A stretch of DNA of 64,000 nucleotides from positions 1 to 64,000 of the forward strand of contig JAHLYR010000018.1 in assembly GCA_025128025.1 (NCBI GenBank), in the 5' to 3' direction. Origin of the DNA: Synechococcus sp. CS-1330 (GTDB lineage: Bacteria > Cyanobacteriota > Cyanobacteriia > PCC-6307 > Cyanobiaceae). Below are positions 8,058 to 17,427 of the stretch, piece by piece. The translations under genes were made by a program, and so were the position numbers. Under the pieces are notes generated by a model that was not told where the DNA came from, did not search any database, and saw nothing but the letters and a program-made list of their open reading frames with translations. Numbering within the stretch: the stretch's first letter is position 1; each line of letters opens with the position of its first letter.

Positions 8058-10933
8058 CAGCGGCTCCGCTGATCCTGATCGTGGGCATGCACCGCAGCGG
8101 CACCTCGCTGCTAGGCAACCTGCTACACGCAGCCGGCGTAGCCCTGCCGGGCCCCCTGATCGCCGGCGACCAACACAACCCCGAGGGCTATTTCGAGCGA
8201 GCCGATATCACCGATCTGCAGGAACAGCTGCTGATTGATCTGGAGCGCTGGTGGCCCAGTGCCATGGGCACACAACCACTCCCAGTCGACTGGCTCTGCC
8301 GCCCAGCAACCCACGCCACTCTCAACCAGCTACTCACTGTGCTGCAGCAGGAAGCCGCACGACAAGAGGGGCCTTGGGCCATCAAGGATCCACGCAGCTC
8401 CCTATTGCTGCCCCTCTGGCGGCGACTGGCTGGAGAGCTCCAGATCCCTTTGCGCCTGATCTTGGCCGTGCGTCACCCCGCCGAAGTGGTGCAATCGCTC
8501 TGCCAGCGCGATGTCCGCGCCACCGGGATGGACGCCCATCGGGGAGAGCGGCTCTGGTGGCATCACAACCAAACCGTGCTCCGTCACGCCGCCGGCCTGC
8601 CGCTGATGGTGGTGGATTACAGCCAGTGGTTCAGCCCGGGGGATGGGCCCATGCGCCAGCTCAAGCAGCTCTGGTCGTTTTGCGGCCTCACTCCAGACAC
8701 GCAGCAAACCGACAAGCTGCTCCATGGCCTGGCCCAAATCAAACCCGAGCATCGCCGCAGCTCAGCGGCAGCCCCTGGGGTGCTCCTGCATCGCACCACT
8801 GAGGCGCTATATCGCCATCTGGTGGCTGGTGCCCTGGGCCATGCGGTCAACGCCATACCGCCGAGCTCTCCTCCGTCAAACCAATCCAAGCGCTGGTGGC
8901 GCCGCTGCATCGGCCCTAGCCAGCACCCCGATCGACAGGGCTGGTTTGATCCCCACTTCTACCGGCGCCGCTACCCAGACCTCACCAATCTCAGCGATCC
9001 GCTGGGGCACTTCCAGCTCCACGGCTGGCGCGAGGGCCGCCAACCCCATCCCCTGTTTGAGCCAGGGCACTACCTGCGGCAGTGCTTGCAGCACGGCCTG
9101 GTGCTGCCCGCGGATCAATCACCCCTAGACCACTTCCTCGCGCGGGGCCGGCCCCTGGGGCTGACGCCCACTCCTCTGGCGTTACCCGCTTGGTGGGACC
9201 AATGGCGCACAACACAATCGGGCGATGGCCTCCCTCAGCTCAGCGATCTCCACCCCTGGGGTGGGGCCGCCCTGGCCCTTGCCGATCAGGATCTTGCAGC
9301 TGCCGCAAGCCTGCTGAGCCACTGGCAAACCTGCGGGTTTCCAGCCGCGGATTGGCGAAGCATCAGCCAAGCCCCCAACCCTTGGCTGCGTTGGGCCAGC
9401 AATCCACCGGTTGCCGTTGGGCAAAGCGCCTGCAAAGCACTCCCGCTCAGCAGCTGGGGCATGCCTCCAGACCACTGGCTGAGCCAGGGCTGGCTCGCCT
9501 CCCTCCCAGATGCAGAACCACCCCCAAGCCAGCGCTCCATCCATCACCTGCACCTGGTGCTCCTACCCCCAGGCGAATTGGAGCAGGAGCAGAAAGCCGA
9601 GTTGCAAGCCCTGAGCCACAACCCAGGGCTTGCGATGATCGACCCCAATCCACAGCGCTGCCTGATCTGGCAACGCCTGGGTCTTGCGTGGGTGCTGTGG
9701 GAACCACCCACCGCCGCCTTACTGGATCAGCACTTCCCTGCCGATCCCTGGCTGGAGCGCGCCCAAACGCTGCTTGGCCTGCCCCACCCGGCCACGCTCA
9801 CCGAGCGTCCGCTGGTCACCCTCGGATCCGGAGGAGCGCTTTGGGATGCTCAGTGCGACCATCCCAAGCGATGGTGCTTTCCTGGCTTTGATGCACTGCT
9901 GCTGAACCAGCCCCACGCCAGCCAAAGCCTGGCGGCCTGGCTCTGGCATGGCCATCGGCAGGGGCTGCAGCTTGTGCGACTCAGCGGCAACAGCCAGGTT
10001 CAGGCCAGCCAGCAGCCCCTCAGCTGGCTCCCGATGGAGTGGATCTGCGTCGACGGCCTCAGCCCAGAAGCACTGGATTGGGAGCTCCGCTGGCGGGCCG
10101 AAGGTCGCCCTGATCCGCCAGCACCAACCACGCCCCAACCTGTCGCCACCGTGCTTTGGGACGGTGGCCATGGCCGCAACGCCGCTGCCGTGGCTGTGGT
10201 GGTGAGTCTCTTCAACTACGCCAAGCGCATCGAAAGCGCCCTCGCCAGCGTCGCCAGTCAGCAGCTCGCGGCTCTGGAGCTGATCGTGGTCGACGACGCC
10301 TCCACCGACGATGGTGCGACCTCGGTGCAACGCTGGCTCCAGCAACACGGCCAGCGTTTCTGCCGAGCCCGGTTGCTGCAACACACCCACAATGCCGGCC
10401 TGGCCGCAGCCCGTAACACGGCCTTCGCTGCCACAGAAGCCCCCTGGTGTTTGGTGCTCGATGCCGACAACGCACTCTTGCCAGACGCCGCCTCAGCCCT
10501 GCTGGCGATGACCCAACACAGCAGTACGCAGCTCGCCGTTGTCCACCCCCTGATCGCGCAGCAGGTTGAGGAGGCCAATGGCAGCTGCCACACCTCGGGT
10601 CTGCTCACTGCCCAGAGCTGGCAGCGCGCTGTCTTCGCCCAACGCAGCGAAGGCAACTACATCGATGCCATGGCCTTGGTGCGCCGCAGCGCCTGGGAGG
10701 CGGTGGGGGGCTATGTGCACATCCTCGGCGGCTGGGAAGACTTCGACTTCTGGTGCCTGCTGATTGAGGCGGGTTACCACGGTGTGGTTTGCCCGGCAGT
10801 GGTGGCCGAATACCGAAGCCATAGCGAATCAATGTTGCACCTGCAAACCCACAGCAACGTGCGTCGGATCAGCCGACTGCTCCAGCACCGCCATCCCTGG
10901 CTCCACTTGCGGCTAGGGCAAGCTGACTTCTAA
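8054..10933 (+). CDS. Fusion of sulfotransferase and GT2 glycosyltransferase (959 aa)
   Basis: A large two-enzyme protein. Residues 1-240 form a sulfotransferase: GMHRSGTS at 11-18 is the PAPS loop, and AVRHPAEVVQSL near residue 137 is the 3'-phosphate site. At about 296-375 there are two copies of an FDPxFYxxxYPD / PLxHFxxxG pattern seen as a linker in other polysaccharide glycosyltransferases. Residues of about 380-700 have no recognised domain. From about 713 a GT2 domain begins (VVVSLFNYAKRIESAL), with LIVVDDASTDD, the metal site LVLDADNA near 802, and GGWEDFDFW near 892, the acceptor/catalytic acidic loop. This suggests that sugar addition and sulfation occur on one polypeptide. It is coupled to the genes before (ATGA overlap) and after (4-base gap). 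Confidence 0.85.
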   Translation: MTAAPLILIVGMHRSGTSLLGNLLHAAGVALPGPLIAGDQHNPEGYFERADITDLQEQLLIDLERWWPSAMGTQPLPVDWLCRPATHATLNQLLTVLQQEAARQEGPWAIKDPRSSLLLPLWRRLAGELQIPLRLILAVRHPAEVVQSLCQRDVRATGMDAHRGERLWWHHNQTVLRHAAGLPLMVVDYSQWFSPGDGPMRQLKQLWSFCGLTPDTQQTDKLLHGLAQIKPEHRRSSAAAPGVLLHRTTEALYRHLVAGALGHAVNAIPPSSPPSNQSKRWWRRCIGPSQHPDRQGWFDPHFYRRRYPDLTNLSDPLGHFQLHGWREGRQPHPLFEPGHYLRQCLQHGLVLPADQSPLDHFLARGRPLGLTPTPLALPAWWDQWRTTQSGDGLPQLSDLHPWGGAALALADQDLAAAASLLSHWQTCGFPAADWRSISQAPNPWLRWASNPPVAVGQSACKALPLSSWGMPPDHWLSQGWLASLPDAEPPPSQRSIHHLHLVLLPPGELEQEQKAELQALSHNPGLAMIDPNPQRCLIWQRLGLAWVLWEPPTAALLDQHFPADPWLERAQTLLGLPHPATLTERPLVTLGSGGALWDAQCDHPKRWCFPGFDALLLNQPHASQSLAAWLWHGHRQGLQLVRLSGNSQVQASQQPLSWLPMEWICVDGLSPEALDWELRWRAEGRPDPPAPTTPQPVATVLWDGGHGRNAAAVAVVVSLFNYAKRIESALASVASQQLAALELIVVDDASTDDGATSVQRWLQQHGQRFCRARLLQHTHNAGLAAARNTAFAATEAPWCLVLDADNALLPDAASALLAMTQHSSTQLAVVHPLIAQQVEEANGSCHTSGLLTAQSWQRAVFAQRSEGNYIDAMALVRRSAWEAVGGYVHILGGWEDFDFWCLLIEAGYHGVVCPAVVAEYRSHSESMLHLQTHSNVRRISRLLQHRHPWLHLRLGQADF

Positions 10934-10937
10934 AGCC

Positions 10938-13157
10938 ATGACGGTGTCTGTGTTCGGCCCCTCCCCCCGTGAACTGCTCCGGCGCCTCAAGCGGGGGCTC
11001 AAACTCCGCGTGCTGGGCGCTGGCCGCCCCATGGCCACCCCGCCCCAGGGGTGCAGCGGCGATCCCCAAGGGGATGCCAATCGCAGCCTGGCAGCAGCGA
11101 GCCAACTCGCCCTCAACGCCTTTCTCGCCAGCCCGGCCAAACTCCACCTAGGCGCCAAGGGCGATGGTCCGTTGGTATCGCTGGTGCTGGTGCTGTTCAA
11201 CAAGGCCCATCTCACCTACGCCTGCCTGCAACACCTGCAACAGCTCCAACACACCAACCTGGACGTGCTGATCGTTGACAACAACTCCAACGACCAGACG
11301 CCGGAGTTGTTGTCGCGGCTGGAAGGACGCGTCAAGGTGCTCCGCCAGAGCGAAAACTTGCACTTTTTGCGCGCCTGCAATCTGGCGTTTGCCCAGCTCG
11401 ATCCGGAAGCTCGCTATGTCGCGCTGGTCAACAACGACGCTCTACTGGACGCAGCGATCATCAACCATGCCCTGCAGGTGTTTGATCGCTGGCCGGGAAC
11501 GGGAATTGTGGGAGGACAGATCCTCCACCTCGATGGCCAGCTCCAAGAAGCCGGCAGCTTGATCTGCCGAGATGGCAGCTGCCGCGGCCTGGGCCGGCGG
11601 CAGAGCCCCTGGCAGCCGCTGGTGCACACCCGCCGCCGGGTCGACTACGTATCGGGCTGTTTTCTAGTGATTCAATCAGCGCTGCTGCGGCAACTGGGGG
11701 GCTTTGATCCGCGCTTCGCACCCGCCTACTACGAAGAAACAGACCTGTGCGTCGGCAGCTGGAAACTGGGCCGCCCGGTGGTCTATGAGCCCAGATGCCT
11801 GGTGCATCACGTGGAATTTGCCTCCGCTAGCCAGGCATCCGGCCAGGGCCGCAAGGCTGCCGAACTGCTGATGCAGACCAATCAGCGCCACTTCCGCGAC
11901 AAACACGCCAACTGGCTCCAGGAGCAGCCGCCGGCCCAGGCATTCCAAGACCTCCCCGCGGTGGAGCAGGCCTGCCGGCTGCAGGCCCATCCCATCCGAT
12001 TGTTGTGGGTCGACGACAAACTGCCCAACCCGGCCCAAGGAGCAGGGTTTGGTCGGCTGGAGACGCTGATCAGAACGCTGGCCGACCGGGGATGCTTCGT
12101 CACCTTGTTTGCCACAGACCTCGCCGAGACAGGCACGCCGCCAGACCTCAGCTGCCACAGCCTCAATGCCGATTACGAGTTGCACTGGGGCGGTGCCGAT
12201 GCTCTCAACCAGCTCCTCGATACAAGAAAGAGCTTCTACACCCATGTTGTGGCTTCACGGCGCCACAACCAAGAGCTCCTGCTCGAATGGCTCCGCACCC
12301 ACCCCACCAAGCCGACCCAGCCCCTGCTGATCGCCGATGTGGAGTCCGTCTTCAGCATCCGTGAACAGAGCCGCAACCATCTCCAGCGCACCCAACAGAT
12401 CGCAACAGCTGCAGAGCTGCTCAGCAGCAAAAGCCTCACCGCTGAATTAGCAGCTCTCAAGGGTTTCGATCAGGTGTGGGCTGTCTCCCAACTGGAGGCC
12501 GACCTCCTGGCGGAGCACACAGGGAGCGACGTGCATCTGGTTGGCCACGCGTTTGCCAGCCCAGCCCAGCCGCCGTCATACACCAACACAGCTGGTCTGC
12601 TGTTCATGGGTGCGATGAATTACCCAGGCCTGCCCAATCTCGATTCATTGGCCTGGCTCGCCGATGCCGTGTTGCCGGCCCTGCGTCAGCAGCCCCACCT
12701 CAACCCCGAGCAGGCGCCACTCACGATCATCGGGCCCTACCGCGGCAGTTTGGTGCAACCGCTGCTGGATCGTCTCCAAACCGTATGGCCCACCATCCAC
12801 CTGGGTCCTGTGGCCCAGGTGGAGCCGGTGCTGCGCTCACACCGGCTGCTCCTGGCGCCCACCCGCTTCGCCGCCGGTCTCCCGCACAAGGTGCAGCACG
12901 GCATCTCCATGGGGGTGCCGGTGATCACCACAGAACTGATCGCCAGCCAGATGGGCTGGAGCAATGGCGAAGGGTTGCTGGCCAGCAACAACGCCATCGA
13001 GTTTGCCCGCTTGATCGCCCAGCTCTACAGCGATCCCGGCCTATGGCAGCAGGTACAGGCCGGCGGCCTGGCCCGCATCCGACGAGACTGCGACCCGCTT
13101 CGGTTGCAAAGTGCCATGGCCAACAGCCTTGGCATGTCAAGCAACAACCTGACGTAA
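10938..13157 (+). CDS. Double glycosyltransferase: GT2 then GT4-type domain (739 aa)
   Basis: Residues of about 77-330 form a GT2 domain: LVSLVLVLFNKAHLTY, VLIVDNNSNDQT, LVNNDALLD (metal site) and FDPRFAPAYYEETDLC, a rhamnosyltransferase-like acidic motif. From about 352 (IRLLWVDDKLPNP) a GT-B-like domain follows, with HLVGHAFASP, a VVASRRHNQ element, GLLFMGAMNYPGLPN, and a donor-binding helix LPHKVQHGISMGVPVITT near 647. In known polysaccharide systems such double enzymes add two sugars in turn. It starts 4 bases after the sulfotransferase-GT2 fusion, so these form one unit. Its last 21 bases overlap the converging GT2 gene. Donor and linkage cannot be read from sequence. Confidence 0.85.
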   Translation: MTVSVFGPSPRELLRRLKRGLKLRVLGAGRPMATPPQGCSGDPQGDANRSLAAASQLALNAFLASPAKLHLGAKGDGPLVSLVLVLFNKAHLTYACLQHLQQLQHTNLDVLIVDNNSNDQTPELLSRLEGRVKVLRQSENLHFLRACNLAFAQLDPEARYVALVNNDALLDAAIINHALQVFDRWPGTGIVGGQILHLDGQLQEAGSLICRDGSCRGLGRRQSPWQPLVHTRRRVDYVSGCFLVIQSALLRQLGGFDPRFAPAYYEETDLCVGSWKLGRPVVYEPRCLVHHVEFASASQASGQGRKAAELLMQTNQRHFRDKHANWLQEQPPAQAFQDLPAVEQACRLQAHPIRLLWVDDKLPNPAQGAGFGRLETLIRTLADRGCFVTLFATDLAETGTPPDLSCHSLNADYELHWGGADALNQLLDTRKSFYTHVVASRRHNQELLLEWLRTHPTKPTQPLLIADVESVFSIREQSRNHLQRTQQIATAAELLSSKSLTAELAALKGFDQVWAVSQLEADLLAEHTGSDVHLVGHAFASPAQPPSYTNTAGLLFMGAMNYPGLPNLDSLAWLADAVLPALRQQPHLNPEQAPLTIIGPYRGSLVQPLLDRLQTVWPTIHLGPVAQVEPVLRSHRLLLAPTRFAAGLPHKVQHGISMGVPVITTELIASQMGWSNGEGLLASNNAIEFARLIAQLYSDPGLWQQVQAGGLARIRRDCDPLRLQSAMANSLGMSSNNLT

Positions 13158-13973
13158 CCGGGTCATCAAGACCTCCAGAAACGGCGCAGGCAGCAGGCGC
13201 CAGGGCAAGCGCAGCAGCAGCAGCAGCAGGGCCTGGCCCCAGCCCAGCTGCCCCTCCCGGGCGCTGCGCAACAAAAACTGCGCCTCCTGGCGCGCATAGC
13301 CCCATCCCCGCCGCCGTGCGAGGTGGGCCGGTCCCACCCGGGCCGCCACCAACACCGCTGGCAAGTTGTTGAGCGCCTGCGGGCCGAAGCGGCGTAGCAG
13401 CCGCAGCCACAGGTCGTAGTCCTCAAAGCCCGGCTGATGCCGGTAGCCGCCCACCGCCAACACGGCCGAGCGCCGCAGCACCACGGCCGGATGGTTGAGC
13501 GGATTGCGCCAGCGGGCCCATCGCGCCACGGCCCCATCCAGGGGCACCCGCCGGCAGCCCACCACCCCATGGGCAGGATTTGCCACGAATTCCTCGATCC
13601 AGCCGCTGCCGGCCACCACCTCCGGGTGCTGGGCCAGCCAGGCCAGCTGACGGGCTGCCCGGTCATGGCGGGAGAGATCATCAGCATCGGCCCGCAGGAT
13701 CAACTCACAGGCGCAGGCAGCCAGCCCCCTCGCCAGCACGACGCCCACCCCCTCGCCGCCAGGCCCCGGCAGCACCAGGATCGGCAGCCCCGCCACGGCC
13801 TGCTCCTGCACCACCTGCTGAAAGCCTTCAGGCATCGGCCCGTCCACGCCCAACACCAGCCGCTGTGGCGCTGGCTGCTGGGCTGCAAGTGTGGCCAAAG
13901 CCTGGGCCAGCACCGCCGGCTCCTCCCATGGGGCCAGCGGCATCAGCACCTCATAGGGCGACCAAACAGTCAA
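13137..13973 (-). CDS. GT2 family glycosyltransferase
   Basis: A 278-residue GT2 enzyme. The nucleotide-sugar site is seen as LRADADDLSRHDRAARQLAWL near residue 94 (DADD), and the acceptor/catalytic region as GGYRHQPGFEDYDLWLRLL. The C-terminal part carries a leucine-rich stretch (LLLLLLRLPWRLLP) that may attach it to the membrane. The start is a TTG whose last two bases are part of the upstream gene's TGA (TTGA), so translation is coupled to the preceding GT2. It is the last gene of the rfb operon and overlaps the 3' end of the converging double glycosyltransferase by 21 bases. Substrate unknown. Confidence 0.82.
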   Translation of the reverse strand: MTVWSPYEVLMPLAPWEEPAVLAQALATLAAQQPAPQRLVLGVDGPMPEGFQQVVQEQAVAGLPILVLPGPGGEGVGVVLARGLAACACELILRADADDLSRHDRAARQLAWLAQHPEVVAGSGWIEEFVANPAHGVVGCRRVPLDGAVARWARWRNPLNHPAVVLRRSAVLAVGGYRHQPGFEDYDLWLRLLRRFGPQALNNLPAVLVAARVGPAHLARRRGWGYARQEAQFLLRSAREGQLGWGQALLLLLLRLPWRLLPAPFLEVLMTRLRQVVA

Positions 13974-14872
13974 GACACACTCTCCGCAGGGGGATGCACC
14001 ATGGCTCCCACAGCCTGGGGCAGGGGAGCTGTTAACCCCACCAGAATTGCGCGGGCGTTGGCCCGGCGCTCGGGCTCAAACAGCAGCCACAGCCATGGCT
14101 TCACCAGCATCTTGATCAGCTCTTTGATGCGCAGATCAAGTGGCACCCAGCCCTGGCGCAGCAACCAGCGCAGATTGCGCAGGCAGTAGTAATGGCGTTG
14201 TGGGCTGTAGAGCTCCATGCCCAGCCAGCGGCAAATTCCATTGGGATGGGGATCGCCAAACTGCTGCGCAAGCTGCACGCCTGGATGCTGCAGCAGCACA
14301 AACCCCGCCGCCTGAGCTCGGAAACACCAGGCATGGTCCACAAAATCGATGAACAATTCCTCATCAAGAGGACCCAGCAGGGGCCACTGCGACGCTGTAA
14401 AAGTGGTGCCGGAGGAAATCAACAACCGCGTGCGCGGATGGCCCAGCCAGCTAGCCGAAGCCAGCTGGTGCCAGCGCTGGCGGCGTTGATCCCAGATCCG
14501 AGGGCCCGCCGCCAAGCGCTCCCCGGGATGAAGCTCGAGCAGTTCACGCAACCCCTGCAACCCATCTGGAGTGATGCGACTGTCCTGGTCGAGCAGAGTA
14601 ACTATGCGAGCCCCCGCAGCCAGGGCTGCCTCTACTCCCCGGTTAAACCCACCAGCAATTCCACCCTGATTGGCGTTGCGAACCAAGCGGCATCTGGGAT
14701 GACGCGGTGCCACAAGTGCAGCATCAGCCTGGTTGTTATCCACCAACATCAAACCCAAGCCCGCCTCAAGCAGGGGCGCCAGCGCTTCAGCCGCCCCAAG
14801 ACCAGCAAGGCCATAAAGCGGCACCACCACCCAGTGCTGGCTGGCTTCGAGGCCTACCTGAGGCCGCCCCAT
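13970..14872 (-). CDS. GT2 glycosyltransferase, rhamnosyltransferase-like
   Basis: The start at 14872 (MGRPQVGLEAS) is fixed by an ATGA overlap with the end of rfbB; the longer open frame to 14938 would run into rfbB. The protein has the order VVPLYG, LMLVDNNQAD, NQGGIAGGFNRGVEAAL and LLDQDSRI (metal site), then FIDFVDHAWCFRAQAAGF. This arrangement is typical of rhamnosyltransferases of the RfbN/WbbL-like group, and the gene sits in a dTDP-rhamnose operon, which supports rhamnose as donor. The C-terminal region (LIKMLVKPWLWLLFEP) could associate with the membrane. Family is firm; rhamnose is an inference from context. Confidence 0.84.
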   Translation of the reverse strand: MGRPQVGLEASQHWVVVPLYGLAGLGAAEALAPLLEAGLGLMLVDNNQADAALVAPRHPRCRLVRNANQGGIAGGFNRGVEAALAAGARIVTLLDQDSRITPDGLQGLRELLELHPGERLAAGPRIWDQRRQRWHQLASASWLGHPRTRLLISSGTTFTASQWPLLGPLDEELFIDFVDHAWCFRAQAAGFVLLQHPGVQLAQQFGDPHPNGICRWLGMELYSPQRHYYCLRNLRWLLRQGWVPLDLRIKELIKMLVKPWLWLLFEPERRANARAILVGLTAPLPQAVGAMVHPPAESVS

Positions 14873-15972
14873 CAAGCCTGCGTAGCTGCCATAAGGCCAA
14901 TGCGATTGCCCCCATAGCCGGCCCGTGCCCGCACACAATCACACCAAGGTCGGCTGTCGAGATACCAAGCCACCGTGGCCTCGAGCCCCTGCTCAAAACT
15001 GTGGCGTGGCTGCCAGCCCAGCTCATTGCTGATCTTGGTGGGATCGATGGCATAGCGGCGGTCGTGGCCAGGGCGATCGATCACCCGGGTGATGAGGCGA
15101 TTGTGGGGAGCGCCAGCGGGGCGCAGCTGATCGATAAGCGTGCAGATTGCCTCCACCACTTGCTTGTTAGTGCGCTCGCCCGCGCCGCCCACGCAATAGC
15201 TCTCGCCAATACGCCCGCGGGTGGCCGCCAGCAGTAGCGCCTCCACGTGATCTTCCACATAAAGCCAGTCGCGCACATTGGCGCCATCTCCGTAAAGCGG
15301 AATCGGTTCACCAGCCGCCGCCTTGAGGATCACAACTGGAATCAGCTTCTCCGGAAATTGCCAGGGTCCGTAGTTGTTGGAGCAATTGGTGAGCACCACC
15401 GGCAGGCCATAGGTGTGGTGCCAGGCATTCACCAGGTGATCGCTGGCCGCCTTACTCGCTGAATAGGGGCTGCGGGGGGAGTAGGGGGTGGTCTCCGAGA
15501 AGCGCCCCGTGGCCCCCAGCGAGCCAAACACCTCATCGGTGCTGATGTGATGAAAGCGGAATCGCTCTTGCCGTTTGCCTGGCAGCTGCTCGCAGTGGAC
15601 CCGCACCGCCTGCAGCAGGTTGAAGGTGCCTGTGATGTTGCTATCAACAAAAGCGGCAGGGCCCTCAATTGACCGATCCACATGGCTCTCGGCCGCCAAG
15701 TGCAACACCAGATCGGGATCTGCCTGCTGCACCGCCGCCGCCGTGGCTTCTGCATTGGTCAGGTCAACCGGCAGCAGCTGGTGGCGCTCCGCCGCCTGCG
15801 GCAGCATCTCAATGCTGGCTAGATCGCTGGCGTAGCCAAGCTTATCAAGGTTGAACACCAAGGCTTCGGTGTCTGCCAGCAGGCGACGTACCAGCGCCCC
15901 GCCAATGAAACCGGCGCCACCTGTCACCAAAATGCGCTGGCGATCTCCGAGTAGCTCAGCAGTGGTGGGCAT
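14872..15972 (-). CDS. rfbB: dTDP-glucose 4,6-dehydratase
   Basis: It converts dTDP-glucose to dTDP-4-keto-6-deoxyglucose, the second step to dTDP-L-rhamnose, in the cytoplasm. A 366-residue short-chain dehydrogenase/reductase: TGGAGFIGG binds NAD, STDEVFG carries the catalytic Asp/Glu pair, and YSASKAASD holds the Tyr and Lys. The dTDP-sugar region is seen in NNYGPWQFPEKLIP and GDGANVRDWLYVEDH. All active-site residues that I can check are present. The gene is 35 bases after the sugar phosphate transferase and overlaps the following GT2 by 3 bases. It is unusual that it stands apart from rfbA, rfbC and rfbD. Confidence 0.96.
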   Translation of the reverse strand: MPTTAELLGDRQRILVTGGAGFIGGALVRRLLADTEALVFNLDKLGYASDLASIEMLPQAAERHQLLPVDLTNAEATAAAVQQADPDLVLHLAAESHVDRSIEGPAAFVDSNITGTFNLLQAVRVHCEQLPGKRQERFRFHHISTDEVFGSLGATGRFSETTPYSPRSPYSASKAASDHLVNAWHHTYGLPVVLTNCSNNYGPWQFPEKLIPVVILKAAAGEPIPLYGDGANVRDWLYVEDHVEALLLAATRGRIGESYCVGGAGERTNKQVVEAICTLIDQLRPAGAPHNRLITRVIDRPGHDRRYAIDPTKISNELGWQPRHSFEQGLEATVAWYLDSRPWCDCVRARAGYGGNRIGLMAATQA

Positions 15973-16007
15973 GGCTCAAAGCAACCGTCTTCCAGAATCG
16001 CAAATCC

Positions 16008-17345
16008 TCAGCGGCCTGCCACCTTCAGCACCGTTTTTACAGTCTTGAACAGGATCAGCAGGTCTATCCAGGCGCTCCAATTGCGCAAGTAGTAAAGGTC
16101 ATAGCTGAGTTTCAACTCAGCCTCCTCCACGCTGGCGGCGTAAGGGGCGCAAACCTGGGCCCAGCCACTCAATCCAGGGCGCATCCAGTGGCGCTTGCGG
16201 TAGTGGGGAATCCTGGCTTCAAGTTCATGCTCCAATTCAGGACGCTCCGGGCGTGGGCCAATCAAACTCATGTCTCCAAAGAGCACGTTGAGCAGCTGGG
16301 GCAGCTCATCTAGCCGCGCTGGGCGTAGCAAGCTGCCCATGCTAGTAATACGGCAATCTGCAGGAACCGTCCAACTGGCTGGGGCATGGGGATCACCGCA
16401 GCTCATCGTGCGCAACTTGATCAGGGCAAAGGGCTTACCCATCAAGCCACTGCGCTGCTGGACATAAAGCACTGGCCCGCGATCTTCCAGCCAAATCAGC
16501 AGGGCGAGCAGCAGCAGCAGTGGCAGGCTTAGCAACAACAACATCACGGCCAGCAGCACGTCAGCGGAACGCTTGAGTTGGCGCTGAACGCTGAAGCAAT
16601 AGGCCCAAGGGATCTCATCAATGGCAAGCCATTCCTCCGGCAAAAGGCTGGGCGGCAACCTCTCCAGCTGCGCTTCTGCAAGTTCAACCACCGTGGTAAT
16701 GGCTAAGCCTTGATCAGCCAGAACCTTCAAGCGCTGCTCTTGATCCGGAGCCAGCAGCAGATCACTGCCCAACACCACACCCCCTGGGGGCACCATTCGC
16801 CAAGGCCACCTTGCTCGACGGTGCCGCCGTTCGACAGCGCCACCATCTTGTTCAAGCAAGCCCAACGGTTTCACGAAGGGCGTACGCCGCCACTCATTCT
16901 GAATCTGCTGCACATCAGCAGATCCGGCCATCAGGCGCCAGCGTTGCTCCGGCCGACGCCTCACCAGCAGGCGCAATCCCAAGCGCACCAAAAGGCTCCA
17001 GCAAATGGTTAAGCCGATTGCAGCCAAAAGCGTGCTGCGGTGGGTGAACGCAATGGAATCTTGCAGGTTTATGGCCCAATCCAGCAGCGCCATCAAGCTC
17101 AAAGTGGCCACACCCGTGAGCCCCAGCCGCAAAACCACAAGCCGCAGACGCAGCCAAGGCCAGCGCAACACCGTGTAGCTGCCAAGCAGCCAGCCAAAGC
17201 ACACATAGCTGCCCAGCAACACCACCACCAAGGTCGAGTGGCCCAGCAAGAACTCCCCCTTAAGCCCGCCCAGCAGGGCTAAGACCCCTATTGCCCCCAG
17301 CAGGTCAAGCGAGGCGCACAAAAACAGAAGACGACGCCAAAACAC
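16008..17345 (-). CDS. Undecaprenyl-phosphate sugar phosphotransferase (WbaP/WcaJ type)
   Basis: It starts a lipid-linked glycan by moving a sugar-1-phosphate onto undecaprenyl phosphate at the inner membrane. The N-terminal half has four to five hydrophobic segments (for example LLFLCASLDLLGAIG, STLVVVLLGSYVC). The C-terminal bacterial sugar transferase domain begins with KRSADVLLAVMLLLL, followed by VQQRSGLMGKPFALIKLRTM, LRPARLDELPQLLNVLFGDM, SLIGPRPERPELE and MRPGLSGWAQVCA, all typical of the family. The length (445 aa) fits the polytopic type. It starts with GTG. It lies between rfbD and rfbB, suggesting that the glycan made by this cluster is lipid-linked. The first sugar is unknown. Confidence 0.93.
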   Translation of the reverse strand: MFWRRLLFLCASLDLLGAIGVLALLGGLKGEFLLGHSTLVVVLLGSYVCFGWLLGSYTVLRWPWLRLRLVVLRLGLTGVATLSLMALLDWAINLQDSIAFTHRSTLLAAIGLTICWSLLVRLGLRLLVRRRPEQRWRLMAGSADVQQIQNEWRRTPFVKPLGLLEQDGGAVERRHRRARWPWRMVPPGGVVLGSDLLLAPDQEQRLKVLADQGLAITTVVELAEAQLERLPPSLLPEEWLAIDEIPWAYCFSVQRQLKRSADVLLAVMLLLLSLPLLLLLALLIWLEDRGPVLYVQQRSGLMGKPFALIKLRTMSCGDPHAPASWTVPADCRITSMGSLLRPARLDELPQLLNVLFGDMSLIGPRPERPELEHELEARIPHYRKRHWMRPGLSGWAQVCAPYAASVEEAELKLSYDLYYLRNWSAWIDLLILFKTVKTVLKVAGR

Positions 17346-17427
17346 CTATTGCTTAAAAGTCATAAGGAACACGAGTGTGAATCGCATTTTTCATAACCAT
17401 CTTAACTTTGCATTGAATTAAGACGTA

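Noticed and set aside
12476-13372. 298-codon plus-strand frame
   Set aside because: Out of frame with the double glycosyltransferase and crosses into the converging GT2; no protein likeness.
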